Below the pieces are notes generated by a model that made no database searches, was not told where the DNA came from, and saw only the letters and a list, made by a program, of their open reading frames with translations. Shown one piece after another: positions 7,861-16,013 of a stretch of 64,000 nucleotides of DNA; within the stretch, counting starts at the first letter, position 1; each line of letters begins with the position of its first letter. This stretch comes from JAJFUI01 sp963754135 (GTDB taxonomy: Bacteria > Planctomycetota > Planctomycetia > Pirellulales > Thermoguttaceae), in the NCBI GenBank assembly GCA_963754135.1, contig CAVWEY010000004.1:248001-312000 (forward strand). Direction: 5' to 3'. The translations under genes were made by a program, and so were the position numbers.

Positions 7861-8868
7861 TCAAGAGATTCCCTTCACCAGCAACTCCGCGATCTGCACC
7901 GCGTTGGTGGCGGCGCCCTTGCGGAGGTTGTCGCTGACGCACCAGAACGCCAGGCCGTTCGGAGACGAAAGGTCCTCGCGCACCCGGCCGATGAACGTCT
8001 CGTCCCGCTTGTCGCAGTTGAGCGGCATGGGATAGACCTTCCGCTCCAAGTCGTCCATCACCACCAGCCCCGGCGTGGCGGCCCAGAGCCGGCGGGCCTC
8101 ATCGACCGTTATCTTCCGCTCCGTCTCGACCAGGATGCTCTCGCTGTGGCAATTGCCCACCGGCACGCGGACGCAGGTGGGGCAAACCTGGATCGAATCG
8201 TCCTCGAGCATCTTCCGCGTCTCGTAGACCATCTTCATCTCTTCCGAGGTGTAGCCCTGGTGCTTGGGCGAGCCGATCTGCGGGATGCAGTTGCCGGCGA
8301 TGGGGTGGGCGAAGCATTCGCACCGGTACGGCTCGCCGGCCAGCGATGCCTTCGTGCCTTCGAGCAGGTCGCGGCTGCCGGCCAGCCCTGCCCCGCTCAC
8401 CGCCTGATAGGTGCTCACCACCACGCGGCGGACCCGGCCGGCGTCGTGCAAGGGCTTGATGGCCTGGACCATCTGCGTGGTCGAACAGTTGGGGCTGGCG
8501 ATGATCCCCTTGTGGCGGCGGATCGCCTGCGGGTTGACCTCCGGGATCACCAGCGGCACGTCGGGATCCATCCGCCAGTAGCCGCTCTCGTCGACCACCA
8601 CACAGCCGCGGCGGACGGCGCCGGGGATAAAGTCGCGGGCCACTTCGTCGGGCGTGCTGCTGATGACGAGGTCCACGCCGTCGAAGACGGACGGCTGCAA
8701 TTCCTCGACGACGATCTCCCGGCCGGCAAAGGGGAGTTTCCTGCCCGCCGAGCAGGCCGAGGCCACGAACCTCAGCCTCCGATGCGGAAACCGCCGGGCT
8801 TCGAGCAATTCCCGAATGAGCGTTCCCACGGCGCCGGTGGCGCCGACGACGGCGACGGTATCGAACAC
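7861..8868 (-). CDS. asd: Aspartate-semialdehyde dehydrogenase
   Basis: Reduces aspartyl phosphate to aspartate semialdehyde with NADPH, for Lys, Thr, Met and diaminopimelate synthesis. 335 residues from a GTG start at 8868, chosen because AGGAGG (8875-8880) sits six bases upstream and the protein then opens with the NADP loop VAVVGATGAVG. The active-site Cys128 lies in SPNCSTTQMV. STYQAVSGAG and RVPVGNCHSE are the other catalytic and substrate blocks. The 38 residues upstream in the same frame are non-conserved and partly repeat-derived, so they are left out. Confidence 0.94.
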   Translation of the reverse strand: MFDTVAVVGATGAVGTLIRELLEARRFPHRRLRFVASACSAGRKLPFAGREIVVEELQPSVFDGVDLVISSTPDEVARDFIPGAVRRGCVVVDESGYWRMDPDVPLVIPEVNPQAIRRHKGIIASPNCSTTQMVQAIKPLHDAGRVRRVVVSTYQAVSGAGLAGSRDLLEGTKASLAGEPYRCECFAHPIAGNCIPQIGSPKHQGYTSEEMKMVYETRKMLEDDSIQVCPTCVRVPVGNCHSESILVETERKITVDEARRLWAATPGLVVMDDLERKVYPMPLNCDKRDETFIGRVREDLSSPNGLAFWCVSDNLRKGAATNAVQIAELLVKGIS

Positions 8869-8940
8869 GGACAACCTCCTGCTACTTGTTCTCATTCCCG
8901 CACACCAATGATTATCGCACCGTTGGGCGGAAACTGAAAG

Positions 8941-9002
8941 TGGTCTTAGGTCTTTGGACTTAGGCTTGGCACGAAGACCCAAGACCTAAGCCCTAAGACC
9001 AT
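8941..9002. repeat. Inverted repeat TGGTCTTAGG...CCTAAGACCA
   Basis: About 62 bases of GGTCTTAGGTCTT/AAGACCTAAGCC-type units in inverted arrangement, just upstream of the asd ribosome-binding site. Low-complexity dispersed repeat of the kind seen elsewhere in the window. Confidence 0.7.
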
Positions 9003-9011
9003 CACGGCGCG

Positions 9012-9042
9012 AAAAAAGCCCACGGGCCGCAACCCGTGGGCT
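9012..9042 (-). terminator. Rho-independent terminator for the TIGR03000 gene
   Basis: On the minus strand a 10-bp stem (AGCCCACGGG / CCCGTGGGCT) with a six-base loop is followed directly by six T residues. It lies about 90 bases after the stop of the Cys/Gly-rich gene. The stem is itself a dispersed repeat: AGCCCACGGGTTGCAACCCG recurs near 21528. Confidence 0.75.
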
Positions 9043-9054
9043 TGTGCGATTTGC

Positions 9055-9115
9055 CGTAGGACGAGTTTTCCAACTCGTCCAGCATCTCGGGACGAGTTGA
9101 AAAACTCGTCCTACG
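9055..9115. repeat. CGTAGGACGAG inverted repeat
   Basis: Outer arms CGTAGGACGAGTTTT and AAAACTCGTCCTACG pair across 61 bases. Inside lie further ACTCGTCC / GGACGAGT copies, so several alternative hairpins are possible. Confidence 0.85.
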
Positions 9116-9128
9116 TTTCCGTCAACGG

Positions 9129-9973
9129 CTACTGGTTCGCGGCCACTTGCTCGGTGGTGTTGAAACCGAAGGCCACGGCCGTCACCTGGCCGGCCGTCAA
9201 CACGGCCGTCTGGGTGTCCTCGACCGTCTTGCCGTCGCGGACCACCTGGGCCTTGACGACGTACTTGTAGCTCAGGCCCGCCTTCAGTCCGTAGGAGACG
9301 AACTGCCGACGGCTGCCGGTGCTCTTGGTGGCCAGTCCGTTGACCGTCACCTTGGCGTCGTAGGGGACCCAGACCGTGAGCACGCCGCTTTCCTCGGCGG
9401 ACATGCCGCTGGTCTTGGGCGTGGCGGAAGGCACCGGGGCAGGCATGCCGGGCATCGGTCCCATGCCAGGCGCGGCCGGCTCCATGCCGGGGGCGGGCAT
9501 CCCGGGAGCGGGCGCCGCCGGCGCAGGCATCGACTGATCGAGCACGGGCTTCTTCGCCGGAGTCGGCGCCTGACCGGGCGCGGCGCGAAGGCCGGCGTTC
9601 CGCCCGCACAGCCGCAGTCATAGGCCGGATAGCCGCAGCCGTAACCACAGGTGCCGCAACCGTAGCCGCAAGTGCCACAGCCATAGCCGCAGCCGCAGCC
9701 CGCGTACCACTTGTACGGGCCGAACACGGCGCGACGGATCGGTCCAGGCCGGACGCCCAGATAGCACCCGCCGCAGCCGCAGCCGCCGTAGCACGGCGAG
9801 TAGCAGGAGTAGCCGCAGCCGCCCCAGCCGCAACCGCCCCAACCGCAGCCGCCCCAACCGCAGCCACCACAGCAGCCCCACCACCGGGCGGCACTCGCTT
9901 GCGGCACCGCCAACGACAGGGCCACCGCCACCACCACGCCAATCAGTAGATACTTCCAACTTGCTCGAATCAT
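9129..9973 (-). CDS. Exported Cys/Gly/Tyr-rich protein with TIGR03000 domain, frameshifted
   Basis: Planctomycete-specific exported protein, about 280 residues. Signal peptide MIRASWKYLLIGVVVAVALS with cleavage near ASAA. Residues 32-125 are extraordinarily rich in Gly and Cys, with short tandem units (GWGGC repeated, and CGYGCGT repeated). After a one-base slip near 9577 follows a Pro/Met/Ala linker (PAPGMPAPGMEP) and then the TIGR03000 domain: VLTVWVPYDAKVTVNGLATK, STGSRRQFVSYGL and YVVKAQVVRDGK. The likely location is the cell envelope; the biochemical role is unknown. Upstream GGGAGTG may serve as ribosome-binding site; a terminator follows at 9012-9042. Confidence 0.88.
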
Positions 9974-10495
9974 GTGTGTGTCACTCCCTTCCTAAAAGGA
10001 CAGACGAAGTACCGAACGACCGTCTGTAAGTAAGATAGCAGCCGCGTGGCGAAAATCAAGTAGGTTGGGAAGACTTGCGCAGTATCGTAGAGTGCAAAAA
10101 AGACGCAGTATGGAAGGGATTTTTGTTTCATAGGCAATCCCCTTGCCCACTAACGGGTGGGCGGTAGAATCGCACCATCAGCACGCAACGGGCGGCTCTC
10201 GCTGCCGGCGCAATTGACATAACCGTAATAAACATAGTAGGTTACGGATTCTGGACCTGCCGCGTGTAAAGCCGCGACCAGTGGCCGTGGCGGACGTCAC
10301 GGGGACAGTCGCGGTTATTGACCGCGAGGAGGCGCTTGCGGTAGTTTCTTGGTGTGCCCCGCAGATGGAGGCGGGGGTAGATTCGATTCGTCGTTGCCCG
10401 CCCTGCGGCCGGCCGTTTGGAAACGAGAACCGGATCCGGCGGGTGGCAGGGCAAGCGCCGCCACGAATCGACCCTCTCCGGTAGCGAGGCGAAAT
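9974..10495. other. Intergenic region, no confident gene
   Basis: 520 bases between the divergent TIGR03000 and DUF2442 genes. The left part should hold the TIGR03000 promoter; nothing convincing could be fixed. Around 10267-10320 there is a degenerate copy of the AAAGCCGCGACC-type repeat (compare 46566-46638). Short frames here lack recognisable homology. Confidence 0.6.
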
Positions 10496-10789
10496 ATGAC
10501 ACAACTCTGTGCGACTGTCACCGATGTGCGGGCCCTCGACGGCTACCGCGTCGAGTTGACGTTCTCCGACGGCGCTCACGGCGTTGTAGACCTTGCCGGC
10601 CGGATTGTCGGCCGCGGCGGCGTGTTCCAGCCGCTCGAAAATCCGCAATTCTTCCGGCAAGTTCGCGTGCATGAAGAACTGGGTACGCTCGTCTGGCCCA
10701 ACGGCGCCAACATTTGTCCCGACCTTCTCCATGCCTGGGTCACGGGCCAGCCGGTCTTGCCGCCAGAACCGGAAACCGTCGCATCGTGA
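10496..10789 (+). CDS. DUF2442 family protein
   Basis: 97 residues. Core pattern ALDGYRVELTFSDGAHGVVD, GRIVGRGGVFQPL, LGTLVWPNGANICPD is typical of DUF2442, small proteins often encoded beside DUF4160 and suspected to be toxin-antitoxin-related. A close relative is at 20362-20646. Here no DUF4160 partner is visible upstream, so this may be a solo copy. The ATG at 10496 is chosen because it begins the domain. Confidence 0.82.
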   Translation: MTQLCATVTDVRALDGYRVELTFSDGAHGVVDLAGRIVGRGGVFQPLENPQFFRQVRVHEELGTLVWPNGANICPDLLHAWVTGQPVLPPEPETVAS

Positions 10790-10831
10790 CGGCGGGTCAA
10801 ATCAAAGACTCCCGACCCGGTTTTTCGGTTT

Positions 10832-11737
10832 TCACTTGTCGTTGGGAAGGACGTCGAACGTTACGGTAGTTTCCTTGTGCGCCTCGACCGGAACGGGCGA
10901 GACCAGCAAGTTTCCCTCCATGGCGCTGACCAACTTTTTCGGCCAACCATACAGATCTTCAAGCCATATTTCCAGCTTCTCGTGACTGCGCAGCACTTTT
11001 TCCACAGTCTGGTCGTGATAGTTACTCCACTTGCCCGCGGCGTCCACCAGGCGATTGAAGTCCGTGTTGTGATGGAACAAGTACTTCACCGGCTGCCCGC
11101 TGCCGTTGGCGATCACGAGCCTCGAATGCCAGCCTTTCTCCCACGTCCCCTTATGATTGTGGCAGTAGTTGGTGTACGGGATCACGAACTGTTTCAGGTC
11201 CTCATCCCATGCGGCCGAAAGCTCGCCGGCTTCCCAAGTCCTCCAGGCATCATAGTACGCGCGGTCGTGGTCGTTGGCTTCGACGGCCTTCGTGTCGGGC
11301 AGCAGGTAGAAATAGAAAGGGCGCGAACTGGACAACTCCGTCGAACCCGTGAAATGCGCCAGTCTGGGAACGGGATAGCCAGGCCCTCCGGGCATGGCGT
11401 AAACGTTGTCCGGCTGGCTCCGCACGGGCCCCACCTGGAAAGTCTTGGTCCATGTCCCGACGCTCTTGTCCAGGAAAACGAACTTCGGATCGTCGCTGAT
11501 CAGTTTCCAGGTCACCGTGATGGCTTCACGATTCGGATTGAACACATCAATCGCAAAATCCTCCACTTTCCAGCCTTTGTCGGTCTTCAGGGCCCCGGCA
11601 CGCAAGTTGGAACACTTATGCACCTTCGCTTTCTCGCACCGAGGAACCTCCTGACCGTAGGTTGGAACGTCCCAAACACACCACAACGCGGCGACATACG
11701 CCAGGGCCCTGCACATGTTGCCCAGTGCCATCGTCAT
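10832..11737 (-). CDS. Exported protein of unknown function
   Basis: 301 residues with a signal peptide (hydrophobic residues 8-26, cleavage near TYGQE). The rest is rich in Trp, Tyr and charged residues, with apparent beta-strand character (WKVEDFAIDVFNPNREAITV, RLVIANGSGQPVKYLFHHNT) suggesting immunoglobulin-like or other beta-sandwich folds. No catalytic motif was recognised. It is followed downstream by the DUF2442 gene in the opposite direction and preceded by a lipoprotein gene read the same way, so the two may be co-transcribed. Confidence 0.7.
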   Translation of the reverse strand: MTMALGNMCRALAYVAALWCVWDVPTYGQEVPRCEKAKVHKCSNLRAGALKTDKGWKVEDFAIDVFNPNREAITVTWKLISDDPKFVFLDKSVGTWTKTFQVGPVRSQPDNVYAMPGGPGYPVPRLAHFTGSTELSSSRPFYFYLLPDTKAVEANDHDRAYYDAWRTWEAGELSAAWDEDLKQFVIPYTNYCHNHKGTWEKGWHSRLVIANGSGQPVKYLFHHNTDFNRLVDAAGKWSNYHDQTVEKVLRSHEKLEIWLEDLYGWPKKLVSAMEGNLLVSPVPVEAHKETTVTFDVLPNDK

Positions 11738-11776
11738 CAGCGGTCTCCTTTCGTAAGGTTCAAAACAGTTTGGTTC

Positions 11777-12196
11777 TCACTTCGACTTCAGTTCAAAGTT
11801 CAGGTGGTTCTGGCCCGGCTTGATTTCCGCCTTGAGTTCCGACTCTTTATTGTAGCGCTCTGGAATTGCTTCCACGATTTCGTCCACGGCCGGCGCCGGC
11901 GGCAGGGCAGGCAGCTTTCTGCCCGTCTTCCGCGGCCAGCAAATTTCAACCCGACTCGTTCCCAGGGCTGGGCCCTTGCGGGCAGGGATCGAGTAGCTTC
12001 CGGCTTTGATCTTGCTCCATGCCGCAAGCTGGGATTGGCCGCTGGGAATAAAACTGATCGTTCCGTCCTCGACGGGTTTGCCATCCAGGGTAACGCGCCC
12101 CTCGACCGCCGCACGGTTCGAGGGACCACAGCCGGCGATCACAACCAGCAACATGCCCAGTACGCGTCCATAGCGGCTCGTCTCATGTATGCGCAT
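11777..12196 (-). CDS. Planctomycete lipoprotein, carboxypeptidase-regulatory-like
   Basis: 139 residues. A lipobox LLVVIAGC places the acylated Cys at residue 23. The mature part begins with VEGRVTLDGKPVEDGTISFI, the transthyretin-like beta-sandwich motif of the many small planctomycete lipoproteins found beside DUF1559 pilins. Here the DUF1559 gene is directly upstream. C-terminal PGQNHLNFELKSK closes the domain. Probably anchored in the outer or inner membrane; ligand unknown. Confidence 0.85.
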   Translation of the reverse strand: MRIHETSRYGRVLGMLLVVIAGCGPSNRAAVEGRVTLDGKPVEDGTISFIPSGQSQLAAWSKIKAGSYSIPARKGPALGTSRVEICWPRKTGRKLPALPPAPAVDEIVEAIPERYNKESELKAEIKPGQNHLNFELKSK

Positions 12197-12237
12197 TCTA
12201 CTGCCTGCTCGCCTTCCTGCTCAACGGGCAAGGTGAA

Positions 12238-13269
12238 TTAGTAGGATGACGATGATATCATTTCGCCGCCCTTGATCGTAGCCAGCCTCTGCCAAACCCC
12301 CCGGTACGGATTGGCCGTGGTTGGGTAGTGGCTATCGATCGAGTTGCCGATGAACTGCACCGAACCGTCGGCGAAGAGCACCTGCACTCCGCCCGGATGC
12401 CTGCTGCGCGCTGCGCAGTAGTTGTCGTTCGTATAATCCATCCCCGCATTACCTAGTACACATGGCGGATCATCCCCGGGCGCGATGCAATAACCTGTCC
12501 CTCCCGGCGGTGCGGGGTAATTGTAGAGGCGATCGGGCAGCGGGCTGTTGGGGGGGAGGTTGGTGAAAACAAATGCCGCGCCGGCTTCATCGCACCAGGC
12601 TATCCCGCGAAAATCTTGCGGCGGCCCGGTCAGGCCTTCGGCAATGCACATCGTATTGCTAAGCCCGTCTTGAATATCGGCAGCGGTTCTGGCATAGTTG
12701 GCGTCGAAGAAACCCCACAAGGAGCTGTCAAGGGCTTGGTTGGCGGGCTTGCCGGGGTAAGACATATTGCCCTGTTGCTGGCCACCCACGACGCCGAAGT
12801 AATTCGTCCGCGACCAAACGGCGTCCCAGGTGGTGGAGGCCAGGGTTAGGCCCCCTTGCCCATCGCTCGGGCAGTACAGGCCGGCTATCACGGTCGCTGA
12901 CAGCGTCGTATTATTACCCTCCGACCACAGAACGCCATTAGGCACGTTCCAGTTGATGGTGTCGTAGAGCGCCTGTTGTTCCTCATAGGGCAGTAGCTGT
13001 ACGTGAAAAGTTTGCCGCAGCGGCCCGAACATCGGGTAATAAGGGTTCGGGCCCCAAATCACGCCCGGCGGGAAGCAGTGTTTTGCCGACTCGTAGTTAG
13101 CCAGCGCCAGGCCCAACTGCTTAAGATTGTTGCTGCACTGAACTCCCCGCGCCGCTTCCCGCGCCGCCTGTACCGCCGGCAACAGGAGCGCGATCAGAAT
13201 ACCGATGATCGTGATGACCACCAACAACTCGATAAGGGTAAACGCCGCGGGGCTTGGATTTTCCCGCAT
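12238..13269 (-). CDS. DUF1559 pseudopilin with H-X9-DG tail
   Basis: 343 residues. Type IV pilin-like prepilin leader: AFTLIELLVVITIIGILIAL with Phe at +1 and Glu at +5. It continues into the DUF1559 domain (REAARGVQCSNNLKQLGLAL, YESAKHCFPPG). The planctomycete H-X9-DG signature is in HPGGVQVLFADGSV near the C-terminus. It is expected to be processed by a prepilin peptidase and assembled into or associated with a type II-like/pilus structure. Start supported by GGGAGG at 13274-13279. Confidence 0.93.
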   Translation of the reverse strand: MRENPSPAAFTLIELLVVITIIGILIALLLPAVQAAREAARGVQCSNNLKQLGLALANYESAKHCFPPGVIWGPNPYYPMFGPLRQTFHVQLLPYEEQQALYDTINWNVPNGVLWSEGNNTTLSATVIAGLYCPSDGQGGLTLASTTWDAVWSRTNYFGVVGGQQQGNMSYPGKPANQALDSSLWGFFDANYARTAADIQDGLSNTMCIAEGLTGPPQDFRGIAWCDEAGAAFVFTNLPPNSPLPDRLYNYPAPPGGTGYCIAPGDDPPCVLGNAGMDYTNDNYCAARSRHPGGVQVLFADGSVQFIGNSIDSHYPTTANPYRGVWQRLATIKGGEMISSSSY

Positions 13270-13290
13270 CTCAACCTCCCGGCATCACAA

Positions 13291-13338
13291 AGGGCCTGCT
13301 GGAACGACAGCCCCATCGCCGCCGCTCCAGCAGGCCCT
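13291..13338. repeat. Hairpin between the DUF1559 and PEP-CTERM genes
   Basis: Perfect 13-bp arms (AGGGCCTGCTGGA / TCCAGCAGGCCCT) separated by 22 bases. It lies after the PEP-CTERM stop and before the DUF1559 start, and could end the upstream transcript; there is no U-tract. Confidence 0.75.
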
Positions 13339-13370
13339 GAATAGGTGAATAGGTCACAAAAGAACGACCC

Positions 13371-14453
13371 TCACTTCCGCTTCCGCCAGGCATAGCACAG
13401 CATGCCGAACAGGCCCGCGGCCAACAGCACTAGCATACTCGGTTCCGGAACCGGCGCCGGTATCGCATAGTACGCGTCAGTATATTGCGGGTCCGAAGTA
13501 ATGTAGCTGTACTTGCCGCTCCAGACGTTGCTGTACGTCACGTAGCCGGTGGCAGCGGAATAATAAAGCACGTCGACGCCTCCGCCGGCCTTGACGCCGG
13601 CCAGAATGTCGGTGGTCGTCGACGCGTTGGTATCCATGGCTTCCACGTCGATATACGTGCCGCTCCATCCGGCCGGGCTGGTCGTGTTAAAATTCGTACC
13701 GTCAAAAGTCAGGAGATCGACCCCGCCGCCCGGCTTGGCCGCATAGTACCGGTAGGCCTGCGCCGGGTCGGCCGTGATGGACACGTACGTTCCCGACCAC
13801 CAGTTTGAGTGCCCAGCCACATTAGCCGGTGTATACGTCACGTATCCCGACCCTGGTGCATAGTAGAGCAGATCGACCCCGCCCGCCGGTTTGATCGCGG
13901 CCATGTCCATATGCTGGGGTAACCCTGAAAGCGATGCAGTCCCATGGGCCGCCAAACCAACGTACGTGGTGCCGGTCCAATCGTGATCAGTCACGTACTG
14001 GCCGGCGTAGGGGTAAAAGGCGTCGACCCCGCCGCCCGCACTAGCCGGCCTGGCGCCGAACCAAAGGTAGTCCATTCCCGGGTCGGAATCGATGGCAGTG
14101 TACGTACCCGCCCACACCTGCGGATACTTGCCGTAACCCACGCCTCCGACAAAGTTATACGCATCGACACCCCCGTTGGGATTGGATGCGACGAAGAAAT
14201 CGTTCGTAATGCCGGCGGTTGATAGGGAGGTGTACGAGCCGTTCCATACACCGCTCGAGGGATTGACGACGGTTATTCCTGCCCCGGTTGCATAGTTCCC
14301 CGGCGCAGCCCCTATTCCAGTGGTTGGCATTTCCAAAAGGTCGACCGGGCTCGCTTGGAGTTCGGATGCGCCGAGGGCCACAAAGAACGCGGCCGACGCC
14401 GCAAAGACCGAAAATAGACCTAGCCAAAAGTGTTTCACAAAATCCCCTTTCAT
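13371..14453 (-). CDS. PEP-CTERM protein with GGGVD repeats
   Basis: About 360 residues from the Met at 14453, just before a signal peptide (HFWLGLFSVFAASAAFFVAL). The body holds at least six imperfect repeats of about 45 residues built on GGVDxxxYxxxxGYxxYxxxWxGxYxxIxxDP, likely blades of a propeller or a beta-solenoid. The C-terminus is a PEP-CTERM signal: VPEPSMLVLLAAGLFGMLCY then AWRKRK. Surface or exopolysaccharide-linked role inferred from the sorting signal. The frame extends 28 residues further upstream without support. Confidence 0.85.
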   Translation of the reverse strand: MKGDFVKHFWLGLFSVFAASAAFFVALGASELQASPVDLLEMPTTGIGAAPGNYATGAGITVVNPSSGVWNGSYTSLSTAGITNDFFVASNPNGGVDAYNFVGGVGYGKYPQVWAGTYTAIDSDPGMDYLWFGARPASAGGGVDAFYPYAGQYVTDHDWTGTTYVGLAAHGTASLSGLPQHMDMAAIKPAGGVDLLYYAPGSGYVTYTPANVAGHSNWWSGTYVSITADPAQAYRYYAAKPGGGVDLLTFDGTNFNTTSPAGWSGTYIDVEAMDTNASTTTDILAGVKAGGGVDVLYYSAATGYVTYSNVWSGKYSYITSDPQYTDAYYAIPAPVPEPSMLVLLAAGLFGMLCYAWRKRK

Positions 14454-14931
14454 TTTCGACCATTCGGAACTGCCGCACGCGTGCAGAAATGCTCCCCTGG
14501 TCAACGCGGTGTCGTTCGGGTAACCACAAAAAACCATCAGAAAGGCTCCCGCGGCCTTCGCTGTCTCGCGGTTCGCCTGTGATTTGGCCCGTAACTTTCG
14601 TTCGGCCTACGGGCCCCTCTGGCCGTGGGACGGGTTGTCGCCCTTGTGCGGCCCGCCGCCCCTGTCGCTTGTGCGACTGCCATCACCTCCTTCCCCGCGA
14701 TCCGTGCGATATTCCACGCACCCCCAAATTAACCCTATTTACCGAAATAGCAATGCAAAAAACCGACTTTGCCATGCCAAATTCCGGCATCCGCAGGCTT
14801 GTATCTGCTCGAAAGCGACTTGGCGAAGGATAATTGGCAAGGAAACGAGAACGGGTCGCTTTGACGGCGGGAAAAATCTAAGGTATCATGGCCTCGTCGC
14901 GGCTGATATAACATTCGTGTGGGGGGTGCTG
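14454..14931. other. Divergent regulatory region
   Basis: About 480 bases between the PEP-CTERM gene (leftward) and the AraC gene (rightward). It contains the promoter at 14861-14889 and AT-rich sequence around 14725-14765. No conserved gene was seen. Confidence 0.65.
14861..14889 (+). promoter_or_regulatory. Promoter of the AraC-family gene
   Basis: TTGACG (14861-14866) and TATCAT (14884-14889) are separated by 17 bases, about 43 bases before the ATG at 14932. Confidence 0.65.
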
Positions 14932-15871
14932 ATGCGACAATCCGACCTCGATTATGTGAAGTACTTCCCGATTGGTGAGCGGGATCGGGAATGGGGGTTG
15001 TGCATTTCCGGGGTCGGCTCGACGCACATCCCCCCCCACTACGCCAGCTACCCGCCGACGGTCCACCCGGATAGGTATATGCTCGCCTGGGAGCGCGGCC
15101 GGACACTGTCCGAATACGCGGCCATCTACGTCGTTCGCGGCGAAGGCCGGTTCGAGTCTCGATCAGCCGGGGTTGCGGAGGTGGCGGCTGGAACAGTCAT
15201 GCTGCTGTTTCCCGACGAGTGGCACCGCTATCGGCCCGATAAGAAAACCGGCTGGGACGAATACTGGGTTACCTTCGGCGGCCAATACATGGACGATCTG
15301 GTGCGCCGCGATTTCTTCTCGCCTGCCGAACCGCTGTTGCGCATCGGCGTGGACGAGTCCGTCATGCACATTTATCTGGAACTGTTGGATCGTGCCCGTG
15401 CGGCATCAATCGGCTTCCAACACCAGGGCGCCGCCGACGTCTACCAGCTTCTGGCCGCCGCCCTGACGGCCGTCCGCCGCCACGCCGTCACGACCCGCGA
15501 TGAAGAGCTGGTCCGCCAAGTTAAGTCGATCCTTGAGGAGCAGGTCGAGGGCACGATTTCGATGCCCAAGCTGGCCCGGTCGCTCCACATCGGCGAAGAT
15601 CAGTTGCGGCGGATTTTCAAGCGGCACACGGGCATGGTCCCGTACCAATACTACTTGGAACTGAAGATGCACCGGGCCCGGCAGAATGCTTTCCGGCACC
15701 AGTCTGACGTTGAAGCAGATTGCCCACGCGCTGGGCTTTGAGAGCCCATTTCACTTCTCGAAGGCATTCAAGCAGCGGACCGGCGCCGCCCAGCCAGTGG
15801 CGCAATGGCGGGCCAAGGGAAAAAAGGAAAAAGGGGAAAAAGGTGACAGCCACCAAATCTATGGTGAATAG
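14932..15871 (+). CDS. AraC-family transcriptional regulator, frameshifted near the end
   Basis: About 310 residues. The N-terminal cupin-like sensing domain includes IYVVRGEGRFESR, VAAGTVMLLFPDEWHRYRPD and WDEYWVTFGG. The C-terminal double helix-turn-helix begins at ISMPKLARSLHIGEDQLRRI and continues as FKRHTGMVPYQYYLELKMHR. A one-base slip near 15685 moves the second helix-turn-helix into another frame (LKQIAHALGFESPFHFSKAF, then KQRTG). The last 15 or so residues (KKEKGEKGDSHQIYGE) come from the G/A-rich repeat that follows. Probable regulator of sugar metabolism or of the divergent PEP-CTERM gene; ligand unknown. Confidence 0.88.
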
Positions 15872-16013
15872 GTAGTCTGCGTGCCGCCGGCTGCGGCGAA
15901 AAGGGGGAAAAGGGGGGGAAAGGGGGACAGCGCGCTTATCAGAGACCGATTGGCGGGCGGCTGAGAAAAGCGCGCCTGTCCCCGTTTTTCCCGCCCCCTT
16001 TTTCCCGCTACTT
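15818..16013. repeat. GGGGACAG inverted repeat in the convergent intergenic region
   Basis: A/G-rich tract from 15818, then inverted arms AAAGGGGGACAGCGCGCTT (15919-15937) and AAAAGCGCGCCTGTCCCCGT (from 15966). Same core (AAAAGGGGACAG ... CTGTCCCCTTTT) as the in-gene palindrome at 31082-31164. It lies between converging genes and reaches their stop codons on both sides. Confidence 0.8.

Noticed and set aside
9974..10250. tRNA or small RNA gene
   Set aside because: No cloverleaf, anticodon arm or T-loop sequence was recognised; no clear RNA hairpin set.
10281..10484. Short plus-strand frame as a DUF4160 partner for the DUF2442 gene at 10496
   Set aside because: No DUF4160 motif (no FFG..VRMYF or HFHA sequence) was found in any frame there.
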